From assembly GCA_026710435.1 (NCBI GenBank), contig JAPOQZ010000013.1, positions 17,027 to 81,026 of the forward strand: DNA of 64,000 nt, given 5' to 3'. Source of the stretch: a bacterium (GTDB lineage Bacteria > Actinomycetota > Acidimicrobiia > Spongiisociales > Spongiisociaceae). Shown here in pieces: positions 56,925 to 64,000 of the stretch (position 1 is its first letter; each line of letters opens with the position of its first letter). A program made the position numbers and the translations under genes. The notes under the pieces are model-generated. The model was not told the DNA's origin. It saw only the letters and a program-made list of their open reading frames with translations, and did no database searches.

Positions 56925-57230
56925 GTGAAGACAGCAGAGATACCGAAACTGGTTTCGGAACTGTTCGAGTTGTCAAAGCTCTATCTCGAACAAGAGGCTG
57001 TGGCGCCCTTGCGTCGCACCGCCCGCTACGCGGGATACAGCATTCTGGGCGGTCTCCTCTTCGGTTTGGGGTGGGTACTGCTAGCCATAGCGGGCTTGCG
57101 TCTCGTCCTGGACCTGCTACCGGACACGATGCTGTGGAGCGCGCTCGCCTACGTGGTCGGCGCAACGCTGGCACTGGGCGTGGCCCTGGCGATCATGTGG
57201 GCAGCAGGACGATCAAAGGCATCTCCATGA
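56925..57230 (+). CDS. Holin-like / phage-holin-superfamily-III membrane protein
   Basis: A 101-residue protein with an amphipathic N-terminal segment (IPKLVSELFELSKLYLEQE) and two or three membrane helices (about 36-58 and 68-92). The layout is that of Actinobacterial holin-superfamily proteins, which in chromosomes are usually housekeeping membrane proteins rather than phage lysins. GTG 56925 is the start. The TGA overlaps the next gene (ATGA). Confidence 0.7.
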   Translation: MKTAEIPKLVSELFELSKLYLEQEAVAPLRRTARYAGYSILGGLLFGLGWVLLAIAGLRLVLDLLPDTMLWSALAYVVGATLALGVALAIMWAAGRSKASP

Positions 57231-57418
57231 TCGACCGTGACGCCATCGAGGCCAAGGCCCGTGAGTTGGAGGAGGCAATCAGTCAGGCCGGCGAGTCCGC
57301 TCGCTCAACCGCCACTATGGCAGGGCTCGGAGTGCTGGCCGCCGTGGTGACCGCTTTCCTCGCCGGGCGCAGGCGAGGGAGGAGCAAGGGTGCCCGCATC
57401 GAGATCCACCGGCTGTAG
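57227..57418 (+). CDS. Small membrane-anchored protein
   Basis: A 63-residue protein: a charged N-terminal helix (IDRDAIEAKARELEEAISQA), one membrane helix (about 30-47) and a basic C-terminus (GRRRGRSKGARIEIHRL). It overlaps the holin-like gene by four bases, so the two are coupled and probably work together. No family recognised. Confidence 0.7.
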   Translation: MIDRDAIEAKARELEEAISQAGESARSTATMAGLGVLAAVVTAFLAGRRRGRSKGARIEIHRL

Positions 57419-57424
57419 ATACGG

Positions 57425-57751
57425 TTAGTCTCGACCAGCCGCGTCCACTCGAAGTGTGACCGGATCCGCTCCCGGTTCGGTCACACGTAGGGTGGCGCTG
57501 CTTCCCCCTTCGAGAACGAAGTCGGCAACCTTTGTACGGCGGGACGCACCGGCCAGCCGGACCAGGATCATGCCGACGCCCACCAAGACGAGCGACCTCC
57601 GGCCCGATCTGAGCCCGCGGAGCAGGTAATGGATTCCCCTCATCGACCAACCAACCAGTAGCTCATACACCGAGAGTAATCTGGCCGGTGGCCAGTCACC
57701 AATGGCGAGCTCTTCACACCGGGTGAGCACCCTCCTAAAGTAGTTACGCAT
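57425..57751 (-). CDS. Conserved-looking small hypothetical protein
   Basis: A 108-residue protein, MRNYFRRVLTRCEELAIGDW at its start, with one hydrophobic segment around residues 60-72 (LVLVGVGMILVRLAG) and a beta-rich tail. Function unknown. ATG 57751 has GGAG nine bases upstream. Its start codon overlaps, on the opposite strand, the start of the tiny frame at 57750. A longer upstream frame exists but runs antisense to trmI. Confidence 0.55.
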   Translation of the reverse strand: MRNYFRRVLTRCEELAIGDWPPARLLSVYELLVGWSMRGIHYLLRGLRSGRRSLVLVGVGMILVRLAGASRRTKVADFVLEGGSSATLRVTEPGADPVTLRVDAAGRD

Positions 57752-57851
57752 GAGACGCACTCCGAGATGGGTACAGATAGTTGTCTGGCTGACCGTGGCC
57801 GGCATGATCCTCACGTTGCTGGCCGGCGTACTGTCGATCGGGCTCAGCTGA
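57750..57851 (+). CDS. Possible 33-residue membrane peptide
   Basis: MRRTPRWVQIVVWLTVAGMI is followed by more hydrophobic residues and a stop, giving one membrane helix with a basic N-terminus. Similar tiny single-helix proteins occur upstream of conserved actinobacterial genes. It lies three bases before trmI. No clear ribosome site, so confidence is low. Confidence 0.45.
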   Translation: MRRTPRWVQIVVWLTVAGMILTLLAGVLSIGLS

Positions 57852-57854
57852 GAC

Positions 57855-58646
57855 GTGGCTTCGGGACCTGTCTTCCAGGAGGGAGAACCTGCGCTCCTGC
57901 TTGACGACAAGGGACGCAAGTACCTTCTCCGACTCAGCACCTCGGGTGTGTTTCGATACCACAAGGGCAACCTGGACCACACCGAGTTGATCGGGAGCCC
58001 GGACGGGACCCGATTCGTCTCCAGCAACGGCGCGCCTTTGATCGCCCTCCGCCCGCGCCTCGGCGACTACATCCTCAAGATGCGGAGGGGTCCTCAGGTC
58101 GTTTACCCCAAAGACCTCGGCCCCATCCTGCTGTACGCCGACCTGCGGCCCGGTCTCACGGTCGTCGAGGCAGGAACGGGCTCCGGGGCTCTCACCCTGG
58201 CCCTGGCCCGGACGGTGGGGCCCGCCGGTCGGGTCATCTCCTACGAACTCCGAGAGGATCATGCGGCCCGCGGGCGGTCGAACATCGTGCGGTACTTCGG
58301 CGGCGTTCCCGAGTGGCTCGAGTTGCGGGTAGGAGACGTTATTGATGCCCTCGCCGGGATCGAGCATGATCGCCTGGTTCTCGACATACCCGAACCTTGG
58401 AGCGTCGTCCCGGCGGCTACGGAGTCCCTTCGCTCCGGGGGCGTGTTCTGCAGTTACCTCCCCACGGTTCCCCAGTTGCAGAAACTTCACGACGCACTCG
58501 ACTCCAGCAAGCGGTTCGTAGACGTGGAAACGTTCGAGGTGCTGCTGAGGACATGGAGGGTTACAGGCCGTTCGGTGCGCCCCGACCACGGGATGGTGGG
58601 ACACACGGGTTTCCTGACGGTTGGCAGATGCGTCAACCCGGCTTGA
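57855..58646 (+). CDS. trmI: tRNA (adenine-58-N1)-methyltransferase
   Basis: A 263-residue SAM-dependent enzyme that makes m1A58 in the tRNA T-loop. Motif I VVEAGTGSGALTLALAR (~98-114) binds SAM; the N-terminal beta domain contains RPRLGDYILKMRRGPQVVYPKD, typical of TrmI. GTG 57855 gives the canonical N-terminus. In many actinobacteria this gene directly precedes the proteasomal ATPase gene, as here, supporting both assignments. Confidence 0.93.
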   Translation: MASGPVFQEGEPALLLDDKGRKYLLRLSTSGVFRYHKGNLDHTELIGSPDGTRFVSSNGAPLIALRPRLGDYILKMRRGPQVVYPKDLGPILLYADLRPGLTVVEAGTGSGALTLALARTVGPAGRVISYELREDHAARGRSNIVRYFGGVPEWLELRVGDVIDALAGIEHDRLVLDIPEPWSVVPAATESLRSGGVFCSYLPTVPQLQKLHDALDSSKRFVDVETFEVLLRTWRVTGRSVRPDHGMVGHTGFLTVGRCVNPA

Positions 58647-58724
58647 ACCTCCGCCAACCGGGAAACACCGCTTCGAAGTCGGGTGACACCCGTATACTGC
58701 GACCGGAACCAACCGGGTGGTGGC

Positions 58725-60464
58725 ATGCCCGATAGACGGGAACGATACGAGTACGAACGCCAATTAGGCACCTTGCGTGGCCACGTCCACTCCTTGGAGG
58801 AGGAAGTCTCCGTACTGCGCAGGCGCCTTCAGGACGCGCCCCGCCGGGTACGCCTGTTGGAGTCGCGCCTTGCGGAGACCAAGGGCCGGCTAGTCCAAGC
58901 CGCCCAGAAGAACGAGAAGCTGAGCGCAGTGCTCGAGGAGGCCCGAGAACAGCTGGCCATGCTCCGGGAGGAGGTTGAGAAGCTCACCACTGCGCCAAAC
59001 CCGTTCGCAACGGTCCTCGCGGTCAACAGCGACAGCACCGTGGACGTGATGAGCGGTGGACGCCGGATGCGGGTCAACGCGCAACCTTCGATCGAGATCA
59101 AGCAACTCCAGCGGGGTCAGCAGGTACTCGTCAATGACTCGATGAACATCGTCGAGGTCCGGGACTTCGATCGTCTCGGCCAAGTCGTCTCCATCAAGGA
59201 GGTCTTCGACGACGACCGGCTTCTGGTGCTGGCCCAGGCCGATGAGGAGCGGGTGGTGGAAATGGCTGCTCCTCTGCTGGGAGTGCACCTGCGGACCGGC
59301 GACCACGTGCGGATGGACACCAGGACGGGGCTGGCATACGAGAAACTGGTCCGGCCCGAGGTCGAGGAACTCGTGCTCGAGGAGGTGCCGGAGGTGACCT
59401 ACAACGACGTAGGGGGCCTCAAGGACCAGATCGAATCGATCCGGGATGCAGTGGAACTCCCCTACGTGTACCGAGACCTGTTCGAGGAGTACGGGTTGGT
59501 CGCTCCGAAAGGCGTGCTCCTCTACGGACCCCCGGGATGCGGGAAGACCCTCATCGCGAAAGCTGTGGCCAACAGCCTGGCGGAGGCAGTGGCGGACCGA
59601 GCCGGGCATCAGGACGCCCGCTCCTACTTCCTCAACATCAAGGGTCCTGAATTGCTCAACAAGTACGTCGGCGAGACAGAACGCCAGATAAGGCTGATCT
59701 TCCAGCGCGCCAAGGAGAAGGCCGACGAGGGGGTGCCGGTGATCGTCTTCTTCGACGAGATGGACTCCCTCTTCCGTACGCGAGGTAGCGGGATCTCGTC
59801 CGATGTCGAATCGACCATCGTCCCGCAACTCCTCTCGGAACTCGACGGCGTGGAGCTTCTCAAAAACGTTATCGTGATCGGGGCCTCGAACCGGGAGGAC
59901 CTGATCGACCCGGCGATACTCCGACCCGGACGCCTGGATGTCAAGATCAAGATCGCCCGCCCCGACGCCGAAGCGGCCAAGCAGATATTCCGGATATACC
60001 TAGACCCTGCCCTGCCCTTGGACGAGGAAGCCCTCGGTGCGGTAGGTGGAGACCGCGTGGCGCTCGTGGAGCAGATGGTCAGGCAGGTCGTCGCGGCCAT
60101 GTACGCGGAGAGCGACGAGAACCGGTTCCTGGAAGTCACGTACCAGAACGGCGACCGGGAAGTCCTGTACTTCCGGGACTTCTCATCGGGGGCCATGATC
60201 GAGAACATCGTCCGGAGAGCGAAGAAGGCGGCCATCAAGCGCCGGATCGCGGGGTCATCCGGTGGGATCAAGGTCACCGATATCCTGGTCGGTGTCAAGC
60301 AGGAGTTCCGGGAGCACGAGGACCTTCCCAATACGACCAACCCGGATGACTGGGCAAAGATCTCGGGCAAGAAGGGGGAGAGAATCGTCTACGTGCGCAC
60401 CTTGATCGAGGGAGAGGACGAGTCCCGAACCATAGAGGCGGTTGGAACGGGTCAGTACCTGTAG
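58725..60464 (+). CDS. arc: Proteasome-associated AAA+ ATPase (ARC/Mpa)
   Basis: A 579-residue unfoldase that binds pupylated proteins and feeds them into the 20S core. Order: N-terminal coiled coil (about 5-90) that binds Pup, double OB domain (about 95-235), AAA+ module with P-loop GPPGCGKT (268-275), Walker [11 protein letters not shown] and SRH region [17 protein letters not shown]. The C-terminal GQYL is the docking tail that inserts into the alpha ring. ATG 58725 follows a short gap after trmI. It is followed by dop two bases later. Confidence 0.97.
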   Translation: MPDRRERYEYERQLGTLRGHVHSLEEEVSVLRRRLQDAPRRVRLLESRLAETKGRLVQAAQKNEKLSAVLEEAREQLAMLREEVEKLTTAPNPFATVLAVNSDSTVDVMSGGRRMRVNAQPSIEIKQLQRGQQVLVNDSMNIVEVRDFDRLGQVVSIKEVFDDDRLLVLAQADEERVVEMAAPLLGVHLRTGDHVRMDTRTGLAYEKLVRPEVEELVLEEVPEVTYNDVGGLKDQIESIRDAVELPYVYRDLFEEYGLVAPKGVLLYGPPGCGKTLIAKAVANSLAEAVADRAGHQDARSYFLNIKGPELLNKYVGETERQIRLIFQRAKEKADEGVPVIVFFDEMDSLFRTRGSGISSDVESTIVPQLLSELDGVELLKNVIVIGASNREDLIDPAILRPGRLDVKIKIARPDAEAAKQIFRIYLDPALPLDEEALGAVGGDRVALVEQMVRQVVAAMYAESDENRFLEVTYQNGDREVLYFRDFSSGAMIENIVRRAKKAAIKRRIAGSSGGIKVTDILVGVKQEFREHEDLPNTTNPDDWAKISGKKGERIVYVRTLIEGEDESRTIEAVGTGQYL

Positions 60465-60466
60465 GT

Positions 60467-61945
60467 ATGGCAATCCCCAGCGTCATCGGGACTGAGACCG
60501 AGTACGGCATCACGGTCCGTCACCAGCCCGACTTCAACCCGACCATCGCCTCCTCCCTGGTGGTCAACTCGTATCAGGGCGGACGGGTCCGGGTTCAATG
60601 GTCGTTCGACGAGGAGACCCCGGGACGGGATGCACGCGGTTTCGGTCACGAGTCGTTCGGCATCACCGAGGCGGACAGCGGTCTCGTGAACGTGGTCCTC
60701 TCCAACGGGGCCCGCTTCTACGTCGACCATGCCCACCCCGAGTACTCCAGTCCAGAGTGTTCGGATCCCTTGCAGGCTGCACTGTACGACAAGGCTGGAG
60801 AACGGGTCCTGGCAGCAGCGGCACGCTCCGTCTGCCAGATCCTGCGGCCGGGCCAGAATCTCTACATCCACAAGAACAACAGCGACGGGAAAGGCAACTC
60901 CTACGGATATCACGAGAACTACCTGCTGTCCCGCAGCCTGCCCTTCGCCGACCTGATCCGGTACGCGACGACCTGGCTCGTGACCCGCCAGATCTTCACC
61001 GGTTCGGGAAAGCTGGGTTCCGAGAACGGGAGACCGCCGGTGCTCTACCAGATCACACAGCGGTCAGACTTCTTCGAGGAGGAGGTCGGTCTCGAAACCA
61101 CCCTGAAGCGACCTATCATCAACACCCGAGACGAGCCCCATGGCGAACCGACGAAGTACCGCAGATTCCATGTGATCATCGGCGACGCCAACATGTCCGA
61201 GGTGCAGACGTTCATCAAACTCGGAACCACGTCACTGTTGCTGTCCGCCATCGAGGACCGAGCCATACCGGACGCTCTCGAACTCGCCGACCCGGTGGAG
61301 GCAACTTGGCGTTTGAGCCACGATCTCTCGCTGTCGCGACCCCTGGCGATGGCAGATGGATCGTCCGCCACGGCTCTCGAACTCCAGTTTCGCTACTTCG
61401 AGTGGCTGTCGAAGTACGCCGAGCAGACCCGCTCGAAACCGGTATGGGCAGATGTGATAGCGGAGTGGGGCGGGGTACTCGAAGATCTGGAATCGGACTT
61501 CATGCGTACATCCGACCGGCTCGACTGGACCGCCAAGCTACGCATGCTGAACGCCTTCCGGCATCGTGATGGACTCGATTGGAACGATCCCAAACTTGCC
61601 ATGGCGGCGCTGCAGTACCATGACATCGAACCCCGGAAGGGCCTCGCCTACCGCTTGGAGAGCGCAGGAGCGCTGAGGCGCCTGTTCACGGACGCAGACG
61701 TCGATCGCGCTACCTCCGACCCGCCGACCGATACCCGTGCATACTTCAGGGGCCGATGCGTGGACCGTTACTCACGGTCGCTGGTGGCCGCCAACTGGGA
61801 TTCCCTGGTGTTCGACATAGGGGAGGAACCGCTCAAGCGGGTGCCTATGATGGAGCCACTGCGGGGAAACAAGGCCTTGGTTGGGGAATTGCTCGACGCA
61901 TCGTCGGAGGCAACGGACCTGATCGCGGCTCTGGAAGGCGGTTGA
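60467..61945 (+). CDS. dop: Pup deamidase/depupylase
   Basis: A 492-residue glutamine-synthetase-fold enzyme. MAIPSVIGTETEYGI contains the ATP/Mg Glu; YVDHAHPEYSSPE carries the nucleophilic Asp87 (equivalent of Asp94-95); HKNNSDGKGNSYGYHENYL is another hallmark. The ~35-60 segment (SYQGGRVRVQWSFDEE, DARGFG) is the Dop-specific loop missing in the ligase PafA, so Dop rather than PafA is favoured. Located between arc and pup as in mycobacteria. Since Pup here already ends in Glu, its main task would be depupylation. Confidence 0.95.
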   Translation: MAIPSVIGTETEYGITVRHQPDFNPTIASSLVVNSYQGGRVRVQWSFDEETPGRDARGFGHESFGITEADSGLVNVVLSNGARFYVDHAHPEYSSPECSDPLQAALYDKAGERVLAAAARSVCQILRPGQNLYIHKNNSDGKGNSYGYHENYLLSRSLPFADLIRYATTWLVTRQIFTGSGKLGSENGRPPVLYQITQRSDFFEEEVGLETTLKRPIINTRDEPHGEPTKYRRFHVIIGDANMSEVQTFIKLGTTSLLLSAIEDRAIPDALELADPVEATWRLSHDLSLSRPLAMADGSSATALELQFRYFEWLSKYAEQTRSKPVWADVIAEWGGVLEDLESDFMRTSDRLDWTAKLRMLNAFRHRDGLDWNDPKLAMAALQYHDIEPRKGLAYRLESAGALRRLFTDADVDRATSDPPTDTRAYFRGRCVDRYSRSLVAANWDSLVFDIGEEPLKRVPMMEPLRGNKALVGELLDASSEATDLIAALEGG

Positions 61946-62006
61946 AACCTGAAGCGCCCACCCGCACGGGGGAAAGATTGTCTTTGTACCCTTCTAGGAG
62001 GAGATG

Positions 62007-62192
62007 ATGGCTCAGGAGCGCCGGCAGAGAAGCCGCCCACGCGATCGATCAACCAACCAGAGAGCGGTCCCGCAGGGGTCCGATAAAGCGGCAGTGACAC
62101 AGATCGACGACCTGTTGGACGAGATCGATTCGGTCCTTGAGGAGAACGCCGAGGAGTTTGTCAAGAACTATGTCCAGAAGGGGGGAGAGTGA
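62007..62192 (+). CDS. pup: Prokaryotic ubiquitin-like protein Pup
   Basis: A 61-residue intrinsically disordered tag. The C-terminal half (IDDLLDEIDSVLEENAEEFV) is the helix that binds the ARC coiled coil, and the protein ends VQKGGE. The last residue is Glu (GAG 62187-62189), so no deamidation is needed before ligation to substrate lysines. ATG 62007 is preferred over ATG 62004 because AGGAGG (61996-62001) is then five bases away. The stop overlaps the GTG of prcB. Confidence 0.97.
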   Translation: MAQERRQRSRPRDRSTNQRAVPQGSDKAAVTQIDDLLDEIDSVLEENAEEFVKNYVQKGGE

Positions 62193-62980
62193 ACGGTCCG
62201 CTTCTACCTCTCGACGCCCCCGCCCCCGGCTCTAGCTTCACCGAACTGGTTCGTTCCCTGGATCTAGCCCCCCGCTGGTCGATTCCCCGGGATATCACCT
62301 CATCAGCGCTTCCTGCCCCTGACGCGACCACCGTGTTGGCTCTTCGCTGCCAAGGGGGAGTGGTCATGGTTGGGGACCGCCAGGCTACAGCAGGATACGA
62401 CGTGTCCCACCGCAGGATCCAGAAGGTCTTTGCCGCTGATCAACACTCGGCGGTGGCGATCTCCGGCACGGCAGGCCTGGCCATCGAAATGATCAGGCTG
62501 TTCCAGACCGAACTGGAGCACTACGAGAAGTTGGAGGGAGTCCGCCTCAGCCTCGACGGGAAGGCCAACTATCTGGCCCGCATGGTTCGTACCCAGCTAC
62601 CGCTGGCCTTGCAGGGCTTCATCGTGGTCCCGATCTTCTGCGGGGTGGAACCGGACACAGGCACCGGCCATGTCTTCACCTTCGACGCGGTAGGGGGCCG
62701 GTACGAGGAACAGGAGTTCGGAGCAGCGGGATCGGGCAGCCGCGAGGCTCGGTCCTATCTCCGTACCGTCTTTCGATCCGACTCCGCGATGGATCAGGCC
62801 ATCGATCACGCGATGCAGGCTCTGGTGGCGGCATCCGAGCAGGATCTGGCCACCGGAGGTCCGGACATTCGGCGCGGGATATACCCCAATGTCGTGACGG
62901 TGACCAGCGAAGGGTTCCAGCCGGTCGACGACCTGGTGATAGCCGCAGCAGCAGAGCGTGCATTGGAGGTGATCCGTTGA
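62189..62980 (+). CDS. prcB: Proteasome core subunit beta
   Basis: A 263-residue precursor of the proteolytic subunit. A ~46-residue propeptide ending APDA is expected to be removed to expose Thr47 (mature TTVLALRCQGG) as the nucleophile; the Asp in GDRQAT and the Lys in RRIQKVF complete the active site. It is a single beta gene, so all 14 sites are alike. GTG 62189 overlaps the pup stop. Confidence 0.96.
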   Translation: MNGPLLPLDAPAPGSSFTELVRSLDLAPRWSIPRDITSSALPAPDATTVLALRCQGGVVMVGDRQATAGYDVSHRRIQKVFAADQHSAVAISGTAGLAIEMIRLFQTELEHYEKLEGVRLSLDGKANYLARMVRTQLPLALQGFIVVPIFCGVEPDTGTGHVFTFDAVGGRYEEQEFGAAGSGSREARSYLRTVFRSDSAMDQAIDHAMQALVAASEQDLATGGPDIRRGIYPNVVTVTSEGFQPVDDLVIAAAAERALEVIR

Positions 62981-63645
62981 CCCTCCCGTTCTACGTCCCC
63001 CCCGAGCAGCTCGTAAAGGACCGGGCCGAGTACGCCCGGAAGGGAATAGCCCGGGGCCGTTCCATCGTTGCCGTCGAGGCCCAAGAGGGTGTCCTGATCC
63101 TGGCCGAGAATCCCAGCCGCACCCTGACCAAGATCTCGGAGATCTATGACCGCATCGCGTTCGCGGGAGTCGGCAAGTACAACGAGTTCGAGTCCCTCCG
63201 GGTGGCTGGGATCCGCTATGCCGATGTGAAGGGCTACCAGTACGGGCGAGAGGACGTGACCGCAAAAAGCCTCGCGTCCGCCTTCTCGCAAACGTTGGGC
63301 AACATCTTCGTCCAGGGACCCAAGCCCTTCGAAGTGGAAGTCCTCATCGCCGAGGTCGGTCGGACCCTTGCGGACGACCGGCTCTTCAAGGTGACCTACG
63401 ACGGAACGCTCTACGACACCAGCGGATACAGCGCCATCGGCGGCAAGTCGGATGCTCTATCCGAGCGACTCGGACAGAGCTACGACGGGACCCCCACAAT
63501 CGACGAGGCGCTGCGGATGGCAGCCGACGCTTTCAGGAAGGTGGAGGACCGGAGAGTCGACGGTTGGGAAGGAGCCCTCCTCGACCGCTGCATGGACAAT
63601 CGCCGGTTCCGCCGGCTGTCGAAGGAACAGCTGAAGGACATCTGA
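62977..63645 (+). CDS. prcA: Proteasome core subunit alpha
   Basis: A 222-residue alpha subunit that forms the outer gate ring of the 20S core. The N-terminal gate segment (FYVPPEQLVKDRAEYARKGIARG) and FAGVGKYNEFESLRVAGIRYAD are family-typical; no propeptide or N-terminal Thr. It starts at TTG 62977, overlapping the prcB stop by four bases. The C-terminus lacks the acidic tail seen in some relatives. No pafA gene follows in the remaining 350 bp. Confidence 0.95.
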   Translation: MTLPFYVPPEQLVKDRAEYARKGIARGRSIVAVEAQEGVLILAENPSRTLTKISEIYDRIAFAGVGKYNEFESLRVAGIRYADVKGYQYGREDVTAKSLASAFSQTLGNIFVQGPKPFEVEVLIAEVGRTLADDRLFKVTYDGTLYDTSGYSAIGGKSDALSERLGQSYDGTPTIDEALRMAADAFRKVEDRRVDGWEGALLDRCMDNRRFRRLSKEQLKDI

Positions 63646-64000
63646 GGTAGTCGGTACTTAGGCGCGCGCGGACGCTTGCCCACCCGGGGGAGTCACTAGG
63701 GCCTGTTAACACAAGTCTCCACCACATACAGATTGTTGGTTAACGGATAGTAAGAAGCGACCACGCTACGAGTCTCGAGGCGATCGTTCCAAATGAGGAT
63801 CGTAGTCGTTTCTTAACCAATGCGTACTATCTTGTGTCTGTTGTAGTGTGAACAGGCCCTAGTGTCCCGAGTCGGAAGTTCGTCATATAAGAGCGGGCTA
63901 CACCTCCACCCCACCGAACCCCGAGAACGCGAAAACCACCCGAACGTGCCTCTCCCCTTGGGATCCCACCCCCGCCGCCACCTCCGCGGGTCACGGACGC
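63646..64000. other. 355-bp end region with inverted-repeat element
   Basis: After prcA there is no coding region that I can support. The middle is occupied by the 159-bp inverted-repeat element at 63700-63858. The last 140 bp are C/A-rich without open frames of note. The expected pafA ligase gene is not seen. Confidence 0.6.
63700..63858. mobile_element. 159-bp inverted-repeat element with CTAG flanks (MITE-like)
   Basis: GGCCTGTT (63700-63707) and AACAGGCC (63851-63858) are inverted ends that extend imperfectly inward (AACAC and GTGTG) and are each bounded by CTAG (63696-63699, 63859-63862); with CA/TG the perfect match is 14 bp, CACTAGGGCCTGTT. The interior is A/T-richer than the region and contains further inverted pieces (TTGGTTAA, TTAACCAA). 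Size, ends and CTAG flanks resemble miniature elements related to IS5/IS427-type insertion sequences. No transposase. Confidence 0.7.

Noticed and set aside
57726..57738. AGCACCCTCCTA, matching the end of the miniature element, as a third copy
   Set aside because: Only about 12 bp match, no partner end is present, and the bases are part of a plausible coding start (RNYFRRVLT).
63862..64000. A possible start of pafA at the window end
   Set aside because: No start codon, ribosome site or PafA motif is seen on either strand.

Overview
The window is high-GC, densely packed chromosomal DNA from an actinobacterium. It carries a complete Pup-proteasome operon, two mycothiol enzymes (a mycothione reductase and a mycothiol-conjugate amidase), a MenA prenyltransferase, an F420-type luciferase-like oxidoreductase and PspC/LiaF-type envelope-stress genes. 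A deep-branching lineage such as Acidimicrobiia fits, because b and delta of the ATP synthase are separate genes (fused in mycobacteria), but the exact lineage is inference. No rRNA, tRNA or CRISPR array was seen.

Layout. 1-7.8 kb: the 3' end of glyA, then the full ATP synthase operon (atpZ, atpI, atpB-E-F-H-A-G-D-C). 7.9-25.1 kb: an accessory stretch with a P450, a divergent amidohydrolase / phosphotriesterase-like pair followed by a class-III aminotransferase, a low-GC zinc-ribbon gene, mycothione reductase, an AbiEii-like toxin-antitoxin pair, a wrecked D-aminoacylase gene, a TPP-enzyme / class-V aminotransferase couple, an SDR, and a PspC histidine kinase / LuxR regulator divergent from a LiaF-like membrane gene. 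25.1-31.2 kb: a dipeptide-type ABC importer on the minus strand. 31.2-41.2 kb: a second, partly decayed copy of the phosphotriesterase-like / amidohydrolase / aminotransferase module together with a hydroxyacid dehydrogenase, a FAD oxidoreductase pseudogene split by a 101-bp mobile element, an orphan solute-binding protein, a LysA-like decarboxylase and an LLM oxidoreductase. 41.2-57.8 kb: an aminoglycoside 2'-N-acetyltransferase homologue fused to an alcohol-dehydrogenase stub, three TadE/G-like genes, moaA, mca, two EamA exporters, a class-V aminotransferase, pyruvate dehydrogenase E1, an Mrr-like endonuclease, a hydrolase, a broken antitoxin, menA, arfB, a YeiH-type transporter and small membrane proteins. 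57.9-63.6 kb: the trmI-arc-dop-pup-prcB-prcA proteasome operon. The window ends in a 159-bp inverted-repeat element.

How it works together. The two ends are conserved housekeeping operons with overlapping start and stop codons. The middle is accessory DNA in which broken genes recur (D-aminoacylase, aminotransferase stub, FAD oxidoreductase, ADH stub, antitoxin) near small mobile elements. The most informative observations are a duplicated catabolic module of unknown substrate, and a new-looking miniature transposable element present in two inverted copies, one of which interrupts a gene such that removing it with one TA restores the reading frame exactly.
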